From: Solibacteraceae bacterium
GTDB taxonomy: Bacteria > Acidobacteriota > Terriglobia > Bryobacterales > Bryobacteraceae
NCBI GenBank assembly: GCA_021324015.1
Contig: JAJPJX010000177.1
Span: forward strand, 1 to 64,000
Direction of reading: 5' to 3'
DNA: 64,000 bases
Shown: positions 6,914-16,162 of the stretch, one piece after another
Layout of the letters: each line of letters starts with the position of its first letter
Position numbering within the stretch: the first letter of the stretch is position 1
Translations under genes and position numbers: made by a program
The notes under the pieces: generated by a model
The model's database searches: none
The model's input: the letters and a program-made list of their open reading frames with translations, nothing else
What the model was told of the DNA's origin: nothing

Positions 6914-9016
6914 ATGCGACGACGCGACGTGCTGACCACCCTGGCGGGAGGCACGGCCAGCCTGAACCTGGCGGCCGCTCCCGGCAAACTGGAAGTCACG
7001 GGCGGCTGGCCCTTTCCCGATTCCGCCCCACGGCATCAATGGACCCGCCTGCCGGCGGCCGGTTTTGCCGCTCCCGTGCCGGCGTTTGTCTTCGAGGGAG
7101 CCCGCCTGGAAAGCGGCGTCCCGCTGGGCGGCCTGGGCACCGGCTACCTGACCCTGGAAGGCAGCGGGAAGATCGGCTTCAGCTCCATCTTCAACGACCT
7201 GGTGCCTCCCAAGCGCGTTTTTTCCGACTGGCTGGAGGTAGAAACCGGCACTCGCCATGTGCCGCTTTCGGCGGCCCGCATCGCGTACTGGGGGCATTTT
7301 CCAGTTGCGGATCTGCGCGCGGAGTTCGGCGAGATTCCGCTGCGACTGGGGATCCGCGCCTTTTCCCCGTTTGTGGTGGGCGACGCCGCGGTCTCCAACA
7401 CTCCCGTGGCGCTGTTCGAACTGGAGTTGCACAACACCTCCGCGGATGCGCTGCTGCTGGTGCTGGCGCTGCAATTTCCCGAAGCGCCCGCGGGGGCGTC
7501 GTTCGCCGTGCGCGGAGAAGGCGTTCAGGAGCGCAACGCGGCCAAGGGCGCCTGGTCGCTGGAGGTCCGGCTGGCCGCCGGCGAAACCCGCCGCGTGCGT
7601 TTCGCGGCCGCCTGGTACGCGCCATCCTGGCGGGACAAGGGCAGCGAGTTGCATTACAACCGCTATTTCCAGCGGTTTCGCGACGCGGGCGAAGCCGCCG
7701 GGTTCGGCTTGCGCCGGCACGACGAGTTGCTGCGCCGGGTGCTGGCATGGCAGGCGGCCATCTACCGCAGCGGCCTGCCGGACTGGCTCGAAGACTGGCT
7801 GGTGCAAAGCTTCTACAGCCTGGCAAAAAACTCAGTCTGGATCGCCCGTACCCGCAAGGACGAGTGGTGGGGCGAAAACGGCTGGTTCACGCACAGCGAA
7901 AGCCACACCGGCTGCCCCATCGTGGAGACAATGGTGTGCCGCATCCACGGCCACTTTCCGCTGCTGCTTTTCTTTCCGGAACTGGAGGCCACCACGCTGG
8001 AGGCCTTCCGCCATTTTCAGATCGCCGATGGCGAGGTGCCCTTCTGCTTCGGCCAGAACACCAGCATGCGCGACCCGCGCTACCACTGCCAGCATCCTCT
8101 GAACTCCGGCCAGTACGCGCAGATGATCCACCGCCTCTACCTGCGCACGGGCGACCGCCAGCAGCTTCTGCATTTCTACGATTCGGCCCGGCGCGCCATC
8201 CGCTACCAGTACTCGCTCGACGACGACGATTGCGGGCTGGTGCACGAGCAGCCGCACGTGCGCCCGGGCGAGGCCTGGCCCGCCAACCAGTTTTACGACG
8301 TCTGGCCCTGGGAAGGCACTTCCAGCTACGTGGCCGGCACGTGGCTGGCGACGCTGGCCGCTGGCCGCGCCCTGGCCGAACTGGCCGGCGACCGGGAGTT
8401 CGCCTCCGAGTGCTCCGCGCGCCTGGCGCGGGCGCAGCGCAGTTTCGAAGAGCGGCTGTGGAACGGCTCCTATTACCGGCTCTGGAGCCATCCGGAACAG
8501 CACCGGACCAGCGAGGTCTGCCTGGCCAACCAGTTGATGGGCGAGTGGTGCGCCCGGGTGCTGGGACTGGCGGAGGTCCTGCCCGCCGGCCGGATCGCCT
8601 CCGCGCTCGCCGCCGTCGAACGCCTGAACCTGAACGCCACCTCCTACGGACTGATCAACGGCGTGACCCCGGACGGCAAGCCGTTCGACACCAAGATCCA
8701 TCCCGCCGGAGATTTCGGCATGAACATCTTCGTCGGGGAAAACCTGTGCGCCGCCGCCACGCTGCTCTATCACGGCCGCCGCGAACCCGGCCTCGAAGCG
8801 GCCCGCCGGCTGTATGATGCCATGGCCGTGAAGACCCGCGCGCCGTGGAACCAGCGCTGCCTGCTATTCGGAGACACCGGCCTGCCGCTCTGGGGAGACG
8901 ATTACTATTCCAACCAGGCCATCTGGAGCGTACCGATGGCGCTCAACGGGCAAACCATCGGCACGTTCCAAAGCGCGGGCCTGGTGCGCGAAATGCTGCG
9001 CGCCGCGCAGGTCTGA
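6914..9016 (+). CDS. GH116-like glycosidase (GBA2 / DUF608 type), probably exported
   Basis: A 700-residue protein resembling glycoside hydrolase family 116, which contains beta-glucosidases, beta-xylosidases and bile-acid-type glucosylceramidases. The family N-terminal signature is recognisable as GVPLGGLGTGYLTLEG (near residues 68-83). The catalytic-domain region includes HSESHTGCPIVETMV and GHFPLLLFFPELEATTLEAF, the (alpha/alpha)6-barrel style segment of this family. The N-terminus MRRRDVLTTLAGG looks like a twin-arginine signal, so export of a folded enzyme is likely. It diverges from imuA and its stop lies one base from the stop of the convergent receptor gene. The substrate cannot be told from sequence; plant or fungal beta-glycosides fit the neighbouring GH78 and receptor genes. 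The two catalytic acids were not assigned. Confidence 0.7.
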   Translation: MRRRDVLTTLAGGTASLNLAAAPGKLEVTGGWPFPDSAPRHQWTRLPAAGFAAPVPAFVFEGARLESGVPLGGLGTGYLTLEGSGKIGFSSIFNDLVPPKRVFSDWLEVETGTRHVPLSAARIAYWGHFPVADLRAEFGEIPLRLGIRAFSPFVVGDAAVSNTPVALFELELHNTSADALLLVLALQFPEAPAGASFAVRGEGVQERNAAKGAWSLEVRLAAGETRRVRFAAAWYAPSWRDKGSELHYNRYFQRFRDAGEAAGFGLRRHDELLRRVLAWQAAIYRSGLPDWLEDWLVQSFYSLAKNSVWIARTRKDEWWGENGWFTHSESHTGCPIVETMVCRIHGHFPLLLFFPELEATTLEAFRHFQIADGEVPFCFGQNTSMRDPRYHCQHPLNSGQYAQMIHRLYLRTGDRQQLLHFYDSARRAIRYQYSLDDDDCGLVHEQPHVRPGEAWPANQFYDVWPWEGTSSYVAGTWLATLAAGRALAELAGDREFASECSARLARAQRSFEERLWNGSYYRLWSHPEQHRTSEVCLANQLMGEWCARVLGLAEVLPAGRIASALAAVERLNLNATSYGLINGVTPDGKPFDTKIHPAGDFGMNIFVGENLCAAATLLYHGRREPGLEAARRLYDAMAVKTRAPWNQRCLLFGDTGLPLWGDDYYSNQAIWSVPMALNGQTIGTFQSAGLVREMLRAAQV

Positions 9017-9017
9017 A

Positions 9018-12000
9018 CTAAAACTCGAAGCGCAGCGCGAACTGCCCGATGCGGTTGCCGCCGCTATCGGCGCCGCGCGCGCTGGTGGTGCGTCCGAAGC
9101 TCAGGCTGTTGATGTTGGTGCCCGGGTCGTTCAGGTTGGGATGATTGGGCAGGTTCGTGAAGGTCCCTTCGAACTTCAGCAAGGCCCGCTCGGTGACGCG
9201 GAAGTCCTTGCCGAATCCCATGGACAGGTTGACGGTCCCCGGTCCCACCAGCGTACCCACGCCTCCGTTGCCGAAGCGCCCGATGGGCGCGACATTGCAG
9301 TTGAACTGGTTCGCCGTGCCCGGCTCGCGGCCCGGGCACACGAAGGCGGCCCGGTTGAACCACGCGTCCGCCGTGGGATTGGAGAGGTTCGGATCTCCGA
9401 TGGCGTCCGGCCGCTGGGTGCCGCGCGCCGGGGCGCCCGTGCCGGAGGGGTCGCCGCCGCTGAACGTGGCGGTCTGGAACGGCCCGGTTTGCAGCAGCAT
9501 GATGCCGCTCAGGCGCCAGCCCCCCAACAGGCCATCCACGAACGGATTGGCCGTGGCGAGGTACCGGCGGCCTTTGCCGAACGGCAGCTCGTACATGGCG
9601 CTCGAGATCCAGCGGTGGCGCCGCGTGTAGATCACGTTGCCCCGGTCGGCGGCGCGGTCCAGCGAGTTGCTCAGACGTCCGCCGCCGGTCTCCCCGGACC
9701 ACCCGGTCGGCGCCGGGCCGGCGGCGTCGCTCAGGTTCTTGGCCCAGGTCCAGGAAGTATCGAAAGTCAGCCCGCTGCGCATGCGGTGCGTGACCTCCGT
9801 TTGCATGGAATTGTAGATCCCGTTGGCGCCGGTGTCGCGGCTGTAAATCCGGCCCCAGTAGGGGAAGGGCCGGTCTGTCAGGGGGCGCTGGGAATACGGC
9901 GTGGTAGAGGGCAGCGGCTGGTTCAGATCCGGCGCCCAGGGGAGCTCGACCGAGCGCATCCCAATGTAGGACACGCGCAATCCGGTGCTCCAGCCCAGGT
10001 CCCGCTCCACGCTCATGTTCCATTGCCATTCGTAGGGATCCTTGAAATGCGGGTCATTGGCCGTGCCGAAGTACGCCTGGCCGTAAGGCGCGGAGGTGAT
10101 GCCGCTGCCATTGGTGGAAATCTGCGGCAACTGGAACAGCGGCGCGCCGTTCACGATCCCGTTGGAGAACTCGCGCACATCCGAACTGCTGATGCCCGTC
10201 AGCGAATAAAACACGGCGCCCAGGATGGTCATGGTGTACCTTCCCACGCCGCCGCGGATCACCGTGCGGGTGTCGTCGAAGGGCCGGTAGGCGAAACCCA
10301 GGCGCGGGTTGAAGTCGCGCTTGTTGGACCAGCGCAGGGTATCCGGCCAGCCCGCCTTGTCGGCTTGCAGGAACGGCGTGCAGGGGACCCCCAGGTACGG
10401 CCCTTGCCCCGGACAGGCGTTGATGGAGAGCAGGAAGCCGGGGGCGGTGATATCCAGCGCGTGCTGACCGGACGGGATGATCACGCGGCCCGTGAGCGGC
10501 ACGGAGCGGTCGAAATTGGTGATGTCGCTGCCCTGATCCAGGAACGGCGGGTGGTACTCCCAGCGCAGGCCGTATTCGAGCGTGAGGCGCCGGCTCACTT
10601 TGAAGCTATCCTGCGCGTAGAACCCGTAGTGCCAGGAGATGCCGTCGTTGTCCTGCTTCACCGAGGCGTAGGCCGAGTGGTAGGGCAGGCCCAACAGGAA
10701 GTCGCCCACCTCGGCCCCCGTGAAGCTGCCGTCGAACCAGAAATTTCCGTAGTTATCGCTGCCGATGAAACCCAGGTCCGTCTGCGCCCGCAGGCGCCGC
10801 ACGTCGCCGCCGAATTTGATGGTGTGGCGGCCTTTGATCCAGGTGGTGTTGTTGTTCCACTGGTAATTGTGGGAGAAGGTGAAGCCGGGTTTGCCCTTGC
10901 CGAAACTGGTGGTGCTGTTGTCGAAGTTGAAGGCCGGCAGGCCGTTGAAGGTGAGCGGCGGAAGATTCTGCAGCCCCAGGCCCCCGGTAATCTGGCGGCC
11001 GTCGAAGTTGTATTGGGAGGCGGCGTTGCTGTTGCTCAACCCGAAGCGGAATTCGTTGAGCAGCGTGGGCGTGATGGTGTAATTGTGCGAGACCACCACG
11101 CTGCGGCTGTTGTTATACGAAGTGTCCGCCGGCAGTAAGAACACGTTCGGCGAGGTGGTATTTCCATTTTTCCAGCTCAGCCGCCCGAAGATGGACTGCT
11201 TGCTGGTGATCATGTGGTCGATGCGGCCGTCGTACTGGTAGGAATTCGTGGGATTCGCCGCATTTTGCCGAAAGTTCGCCGCGGATTGCACGGCGGGGTT
11301 CCCGAAATTGGGCTGCGGATAGTACGCCAGCACTTTTTGAGAGAGCGGCAGAATCCGCGACGACGGAATCTGGTTGTTCGGGAACGGCGTATTGTTGTTC
11401 AGCGGGTCCTTCAAGACCGCGACTTCCCGGCTGAAATCGCCGTTGCGCATGGCCTGCGTGGGAACGGTGGCCTGGAGCACCGACCCGGTGCGGTATTGCA
11501 TGTCCTCGAAGGTGGCGAAGAAGAACGTGCGGTTCTTGCGGATGGGACCACCGAGGCTGCCGCCGAAGTCGTTGGCGGTCTTCTGCGGCTTCGCCGTGGC
11601 GCCAAACGCGGTGGCGTCCAGCGCCCGGTTTTGCAGATACTCGAAGGCCGTGCCGTGGAACTGGTTGGTGCCGCCCTTGGTGGTGGTGGTGATGTCGCCG
11701 ACCTGCCCGTATTCGGCGTTGTTGCCCACCGCCTGCACCTTCATTTCCGCGACCCCCTCGGCGGAGGGGAACAGTTCGCGGAGCGGGCTGTTGCCGGCCA
11801 CGCTGATGGTCGAAATGCCATCCAGCGAGATCTCGGTCTGCGACGGCAGCGCGCCCTGCACCGACAGCCCGAACCCGTTATCGCTCTGGACCCCCGCCTG
11901 GTAGGCCAGGATGCGGTAAGGGCTGGTGCTGGCGGCGCCCCGGTAGTTGACGGGCAGATGCAGCACCTCCTGCGAGTCGAAGCTTGAGGCGATGGTCTGG

Positions 12001-12383
12001 GTATCGGTGGTGATGACCGGCGCGGTGGCCTCCACGTTCACCGTTTCGCTCACCTGCCCCACTTCCAGCGTCACGTTCACCCGCATGGTCTGGCGGGCCG
12101 CGAGTTCCAGGTCCGTGGCGCGGAAGGCCTTGAATCCCGCGGCCTCGGCCGCCACGCTGTATCGCCCGGCCTTCAGGTTCAGGGCTTCGTAATTTCCCTG
12201 CGCGTCCGTCACCGTTTTGCGCGGAATATTTTCGCCCTGGTTCGTAATCACGATGCGGGCCCCGGGAACCACCGCGCCCGTGCGGTCGGTAACCGTGCCC
12301 AGAATCGTGCCGAACGTGGATTGCGCCGGCATTACCCACGGCAGTAACAGCGCCGCCGACCCTATCCCCAATCGCTTCCGCAT
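9018..12383 (-). CDS. TonB-dependent, Oar-like outer-membrane receptor with carboxypeptidase-regulatory N-domain
   Basis: An outer-membrane beta-barrel of 1121 residues from the large family expanded in Acidobacteria. A signal peptide (residues 1-20, ending MPAQ) is followed by a CarboxypepD_reg-like Ig domain (TILGTVTDRTGAVVPGARI to VTLEVGQVSETVNV, about 25-110). A plug region follows (EISLDGISTISVAGNSPLRELFPS, GDITTTTKGGTNQFHG), then a long barrel ending in the aromatic residue of LRFEF, as barrel proteins do. The ATG at 12383 is preceded by GGGAGGGGG and matches the signal peptide; longer frames enter mutL. It probably imports oligosaccharides or peptides, but no substrate can be named. 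The mutL stop lies 74 bases upstream. Confidence 0.92.
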   Translation of the reverse strand: MRKRLGIGSAALLLPWVMPAQSTFGTILGTVTDRTGAVVPGARIVITNQGENIPRKTVTDAQGNYEALNLKAGRYSVAAEAAGFKAFRATDLELAARQTMRVNVTLEVGQVSETVNVEATAPVITTDTQTIASSFDSQEVLHLPVNYRGAASTSPYRILAYQAGVQSDNGFGLSVQGALPSQTEISLDGISTISVAGNSPLRELFPSAEGVAEMKVQAVGNNAEYGQVGDITTTTKGGTNQFHGTAFEYLQNRALDATAFGATAKPQKTANDFGGSLGGPIRKNRTFFFATFEDMQYRTGSVLQATVPTQAMRNGDFSREVAVLKDPLNNNTPFPNNQIPSSRILPLSQKVLAYYPQPNFGNPAVQSAANFRQNAANPTNSYQYDGRIDHMITSKQSIFGRLSWKNGNTTSPNVFLLPADTSYNNSRSVVVSHNYTITPTLLNEFRFGLSNSNAASQYNFDGRQITGGLGLQNLPPLTFNGLPAFNFDNSTTSFGKGKPGFTFSHNYQWNNNTTWIKGRHTIKFGGDVRRLRAQTDLGFIGSDNYGNFWFDGSFTGAEVGDFLLGLPYHSAYASVKQDNDGISWHYGFYAQDSFKVSRRLTLEYGLRWEYHPPFLDQGSDITNFDRSVPLTGRVIIPSGQHALDITAPGFLLSINACPGQGPYLGVPCTPFLQADKAGWPDTLRWSNKRDFNPRLGFAYRPFDDTRTVIRGGVGRYTMTILGAVFYSLTGISSSDVREFSNGIVNGAPLFQLPQISTNGSGITSAPYGQAYFGTANDPHFKDPYEWQWNMSVERDLGWSTGLRVSYIGMRSVELPWAPDLNQPLPSTTPYSQRPLTDRPFPYWGRIYSRDTGANGIYNSMQTEVTHRMRSGLTFDTSWTWAKNLSDAAGPAPTGWSGETGGGRLSNSLDRAADRGNVIYTRRHRWISSAMYELPFGKGRRYLATANPFVDGLLGGWRLSGIMLLQTGPFQTATFSGGDPSGTGAPARGTQRPDAIGDPNLSNPTADAWFNRAAFVCPGREPGTANQFNCNVAPIGRFGNGGVGTLVGPGTVNLSMGFGKDFRVTERALLKFEGTFTNLPNHPNLNDPGTNINSLSFGRTTSARGADSGGNRIGQFALRFEF

Positions 12384-12402
12384 GCCCCCTCCCTGAATGG
12401 AG

Positions 12403-12408
12403 AGTATA
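12403..12408 (-). promoter_or_regulatory. -10 element TATACT upstream of the receptor gene
   Basis: The minus strand reads TATACT at 12408-12403, five of six matches to the sigma70 -10 consensus, about 20 bases before the ATG and just upstream of the GGGAGGGGG ribosome binding site. The region 17 bases further upstream does not resemble TTGACA. Confidence 0.4.
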
Positions 12409-12457
12409 CAACGGGTATTTGAACTTATGATGACGGATTTAGGCGGCCGGGCTGGTC

Positions 12458-14431
12458 CTAAATCCGGTGAAAAGCCTTCAATATTTCCCGGGTAGGATAT
12501 TGCAACGCGATGGGGCGGCCGTGCGGGCAGCTCATGGGACAATCCGTGGCCGCGAGCCGCCGCAGCAGCCATTCCATCTTGCTATGGTCCAGGCGGGTGT
12601 TGATCTTGATGGCCGCACGGCAGGCGATGGAGGCTGCGATGTTGCGCCGCACGTCGTCGAGCGAACGGCCACGCAGCTCCTGTTCGGCAATCTCCAGAAT
12701 CTCGAACAGTACTTTTTCCAGCTCGCCGGCGGGGATGCCGGCCGGCGCGGCTTTCACCGCGATCGTGCGGTTGCCGAAGGGCTCCGTCTCGAAGCCGCTC
12801 GCGTTCAGCTCACCGGCGATACGCGCGTACTCGATCTGCTGCCCGGGTGTGAGCTGCACGATCAAGGGCATCAGCAGGCTTTGCATCTCCACGGCTCCCG
12901 CCGCACGCTGGCGCAGCACTTTCTCGAACAGGATGCGTTCGTGCGCCACGTGCTGGTCGATGATCCAGAGCCCGTCCCGCCCTGCCGCAATGATGAAGCT
13001 CTCCTGCAACTGTCCCAGCGGGCGCAAGTCCGATAATTCCGCGAGCGAGGGAGCCGGCGGCGGCACAGCCTCCGGCGGAAAGGCTCCGTGGGTATCGGGG
13101 ATGCGCCATTTCGGAGCTTCCGCGGAAGGCTCCGCCGACGGGATGCCCGGGCCCTCGAAGTCCAGGCGCGGCGGGGGTCCAGGCTGCGGCCGGAGCACGA
13201 ACTCGGGGGCGCTTTCCGCCGCTCCGGCCTGCCGGGCCGGCGGCGCGGATACCTCCGCGGCCGCCGTGCTTTCGAGCATCTGCGAGAACTCCGAATAGGG
13301 CAGCCGGGCGGCCGCCTGTCCGGCGCCCGCCGAGGCCCCCGGCGTGAAGGCCGGCGCCGGCCGCGATTCGATCAGCCGCTCGCGAATGGCGTCGCGCACG
13401 AAATCGTGCACGAAGCTCTGGTGCCGGAACCGCACCTCGGTCTTCGACGGATGCACGTTCACGTCCACCTCGTCGAATTCGCATTCCAGAAACAGCAGCG
13501 CGAACGGGTAGGCGGCCGCCGGCATGAGGTTGTAATAGGCGGAGGAGAGCGCGTGCAGCAGCAGGCGGTCGCGGATCAGCCGGCCGTTGACGAAGATAAA
13601 GATGGAGTTGCGGTTGCCCTTTTGGACCTGCGGCCGGGAAACGAAGCCCCGCAGGCGGAAGGTCCTGGGAAGCGTCTCTTCCGGCTCGCGCCGGGACTCC
13701 ACCGCCTCGGTGGGAGGCACGTAGGGGGGCGGCAGAACCAGCTCGCGCTCGCAGGCGCCCAGGTCTACCAGCTCTTCCAACGTGTGCGCGCCGAACACCT
13801 GGTACACCCGTTCGCGCAGCGTGCCCACCGGCGTGACTGAAAGCAACTCGCTCGCGCCGCTCAGCAGGCGAAAGGTCTTGTCCGGATGCGCCAGGCTGTA
13901 GTGCGTCACCAGGGAGGCGATGTGCGCCAGTTCAGTCTGCTCGGAGCGCAGAAATTTGCGCCGTGCGGGCACGTTGAAAAACAGGTCGCGCACGGTGATG
14001 GTCGTGCCCCGGGCCAGGGCCGCTTCGCCGCAGTCGAGCAGCTTTCCGCCGGCGATCTCGATGCGCGTGCCGGTGGTTTCCTCGGCCGAGCGTGTCTCCA
14101 GCAGCAGGCGCGAGACGGAGGCGATGGAGGGCAGCGCTTCGCCGCGGAAACCCAGCGTGGCGATGGAAAACAGGTCCTGGACGTCGCGCAATTTGCTGGT
14201 GGCGTGACGCTCGAAGGCCAGCAGTGCGTCGTCCCGCAACATACCCGCGCCGTCGTCGGCCACCCTGACCAGGCGCCGCCCGCCGGTCTCGACTTCCACG
14301 CGCAGTTCCCCGGCGCCGGCGTCCAGCGAGTTTTCGAGCAGTTCCTTGACGACGGAAGCGGGCCTTTCGACGACTTCCCCGGCGGCGATCTTGTTGGCCA
14401 CCTGGTCCGGCAGTACGCGAATACGGCCCAT
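12458..14431 (-). CDS. mutL: DNA mismatch repair protein MutL
   Basis: GHKL ATPase that couples mismatch recognition by MutS to strand incision. All N-terminal motifs are present in 657 residues: EVVERPASVVKELLENSLDA (residues 19-38), DDGAGM, ATSKL and GFRGEALPSI. A Pro/Ala-rich linker runs from about residue 355 to 470. The C-terminal dimerisation domain contains DQHVAHERILFEKV (about 491-504), a one-residue variant of the nuclease motif DQHAx2Ex4E, and CPHGRP (about 634-640). MutL of organisms lacking MutH carries these motifs, so endonuclease activity is predicted. The 69 bases upstream hold a copy of the dispersed repeat. No mutS is in the window. Confidence 0.97.
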   Translation of the reverse strand: MGRIRVLPDQVANKIAAGEVVERPASVVKELLENSLDAGAGELRVEVETGGRRLVRVADDGAGMLRDDALLAFERHATSKLRDVQDLFSIATLGFRGEALPSIASVSRLLLETRSAEETTGTRIEIAGGKLLDCGEAALARGTTITVRDLFFNVPARRKFLRSEQTELAHIASLVTHYSLAHPDKTFRLLSGASELLSVTPVGTLRERVYQVFGAHTLEELVDLGACERELVLPPPYVPPTEAVESRREPEETLPRTFRLRGFVSRPQVQKGNRNSIFIFVNGRLIRDRLLLHALSSAYYNLMPAAAYPFALLFLECEFDEVDVNVHPSKTEVRFRHQSFVHDFVRDAIRERLIESRPAPAFTPGASAGAGQAAARLPYSEFSQMLESTAAAEVSAPPARQAGAAESAPEFVLRPQPGPPPRLDFEGPGIPSAEPSAEAPKWRIPDTHGAFPPEAVPPPAPSLAELSDLRPLGQLQESFIIAAGRDGLWIIDQHVAHERILFEKVLRQRAAGAVEMQSLLMPLIVQLTPGQQIEYARIAGELNASGFETEPFGNRTIAVKAAPAGIPAGELEKVLFEILEIAEQELRGRSLDDVRRNIAASIACRAAIKINTRLDHSKMEWLLRRLAATDCPMSCPHGRPIALQYPTREILKAFHRI

Positions 14432-14467
14432 GGCGAAACGGCAGACGGCGTGAAATCTTCGGCAAGG

Positions 14468-14490
14468 CCGCTCCCTTACGGTCGCGGCTC
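14468..14490. repeat. Dispersed palindromic repeat, copy 3, between mutL and the TolC-like gene
   Basis: The 23-bp core matches the consensus (ccgctccct, ta, cggtcgcggctc). It lies downstream of the TolC-like stop at 14501 and upstream of mutL at 14431, in the only sizeable gap of that stretch, and could mark the end of the export operon transcript. Confidence 0.75.
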
Positions 14491-14500
14491 TGTAGCTATC

Positions 14501-16150
14501 CTACTGCACCGCGATGTCGCGCGCGTCCAGCAACTCGCCGGTGCGGCGCAGCAGGTTCAGCAGGTTCTTGCGATACTGCACGGAGTTCTGCACCACCGCC
14601 GATTCAGCGCTCACCAGCGCCTGCTGCGCCTGCAACACGAAGAAGATCTGGCTGGTGCCGAGCTCGTACTTCTTCTGCTCCGCTTCCAGGTACTTCCTGG
14701 CGAAATCCTGCGCCACCACGGCCAGCTTGACGGCGGCCTTGCTGGACTCCACCTGGCTGACCGCCTGGAGAATATCCAGGCGCACCTGCTGCTCCGTGGT
14801 CCTGATCGTCAGCGCATCGCGGCGCTTGGCCAGCACGGCGTCCGCCAGGTCCGCGGCGGCCGCGCGGTTGCGGATGGGCAGGCGAAGCGTCAGACCGAAG
14901 TAATACAACGGATAGCCAAAGCCGAACATCTGGCCCAGAGAATCGCCAAACGTGCCCGGAAGCACCTTGACGATCTGCGACTGGGTCCCGCTGGTGGTGA
15001 ACACGTTGGTGCGCTGGTAGAACGTGCCGCCCTGACCTTGGGAGGTGTACGAGCCCGTGAGCGAAAGGTCTGGGAGCAGGCTGTTCTTGGCGGACTTGAT
15101 TTGCAGATCATCCACGTCCAGGGACTGCATAGCCGACTTCAGGTCCGGACGGGTGGTGAGGGCCTTTTCCACTTCCATCTCGGCGTCCAGCGGAGGCTCG
15201 TCGGTCGCGGGCATTACGCTTTCGGTCAGCACGATGGGCAGTTTGCGGATGTCCGGGTCCAGGTCCGCCGCAATCTGTTTGCGCAACGCGTCTTCCTGTT
15301 GTTGCAAGGAAAAGCGCGCCTGGGAAACGAGGATCTCGGCAGTGGCGTACTGCTGCTGCGGGTTGTAGATATCCAGCGGGGAGAGAGCGCCCAGTTTCAG
15401 CTCCAGTTGGGCGCGCTTCAGCGCCTGGTCCGCGAGGTCCAGGGCGCTTTCGGCCACGCGCAGGTTTTCGCGCGCCAGGATCACGTTCCAGTAGGCGTTT
15501 TCCGCGTCATTTACCATTTGCAGGAGGCTGGCTCGCAGATCGTACTCAGACTTGCGCAGCCGGCTGCGGGCGATCATGATCGGCAAACGGTTTACGTACC
15601 GGCCGCGATTCTTGATGAGCGGCTGCGTGAAGTTCACTCCGAGGTTCGAGGTCAGCGCCGGATTGTAATTCTGGAAGCCGCTGTTGGTGGATATCTTTTG
15701 GGCGGCGAAAATCCCCTGGTAGGTCATGCCGCTGTCCAGCAGTTGCGAGTAGGTGAAGCGGGCCGGCTGGTTGAGCTGCACCAGCGTATTGGCGCCGGTC
15801 AGGTAGCTGTTGGACGGGGTGGTCTGCCGCTGGCTGGTAAAGCTGCCAGTGGCCACCGGGTCGAACACGCCGAAGGCCCGCGTGATGGCGTTCTGGAACG
15901 TCTCTACGCTCAGCCGCTGAATGGCGATGTCCGTGTTGTTGGCCATCACCAGTTCCAGATAGGAACGCAGCGACAGCTCAAGTTTGCCGTTGACGACGAA
16001 GTCCGGCAGCCGCACGGGCGGCCGGAGTTCCACCTTCGGAACGCTGGAGGAGAACGTTTCACGAAAATAAGAAGGCTTGGGGAAAGATGAGATCTGCGCC
16101 AGAACGGGCGCCGCCAGCAATAGCCCTGCGGCTAAGAATCGAAAAGCCAT
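14501..16150 (-). CDS. TolC-like outer-membrane efflux protein
   Basis: Outer-membrane channel component of a tripartite export system. It has 549 residues with a signal peptide (residues 1-19, ending PVLAQ), followed by two repeats of long amphipathic helices and barrel strands typical of the OEP family. A central helix reads NDAENAYWNVILARENLRVAESALDLA-like sequence and the C-terminal helix reads QAVSQVESSKAAVKLAVVAQ. The ATG is 12 nt downstream of the permease stop and the gene is last in the five-gene export operon. It is longer than E. coli mature TolC because of an N-terminal stretch before the first repeat. The exported substrate is unknown. Confidence 0.9.
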   Translation of the reverse strand: MAFRFLAAGLLLAAPVLAQISSFPKPSYFRETFSSSVPKVELRPPVRLPDFVVNGKLELSLRSYLELVMANNTDIAIQRLSVETFQNAITRAFGVFDPVATGSFTSQRQTTPSNSYLTGANTLVQLNQPARFTYSQLLDSGMTYQGIFAAQKISTNSGFQNYNPALTSNLGVNFTQPLIKNRGRYVNRLPIMIARSRLRKSEYDLRASLLQMVNDAENAYWNVILARENLRVAESALDLADQALKRAQLELKLGALSPLDIYNPQQQYATAEILVSQARFSLQQQEDALRKQIAADLDPDIRKLPIVLTESVMPATDEPPLDAEMEVEKALTTRPDLKSAMQSLDVDDLQIKSAKNSLLPDLSLTGSYTSQGQGGTFYQRTNVFTTSGTQSQIVKVLPGTFGDSLGQMFGFGYPLYYFGLTLRLPIRNRAAAADLADAVLAKRRDALTIRTTEQQVRLDILQAVSQVESSKAAVKLAVVAQDFARKYLEAEQKKYELGTSQIFFVLQAQQALVSAESAVVQNSVQYRKNLLNLLRRTGELLDARDIAVQ

Positions 16151-16162
16151 ATGTTTCCCGAG

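Noticed and set aside
9141-11138. Long open frame on the plus strand opposite the receptor gene
   Set aside because: Compositional shadow of the GC-rich receptor gene, no recognisable segment.
12384-12572. N-terminal extension of the receptor frame into the mutL 3' end
   Set aside because: The signal peptide and ribosome binding site both indicate the ATG at 12383.
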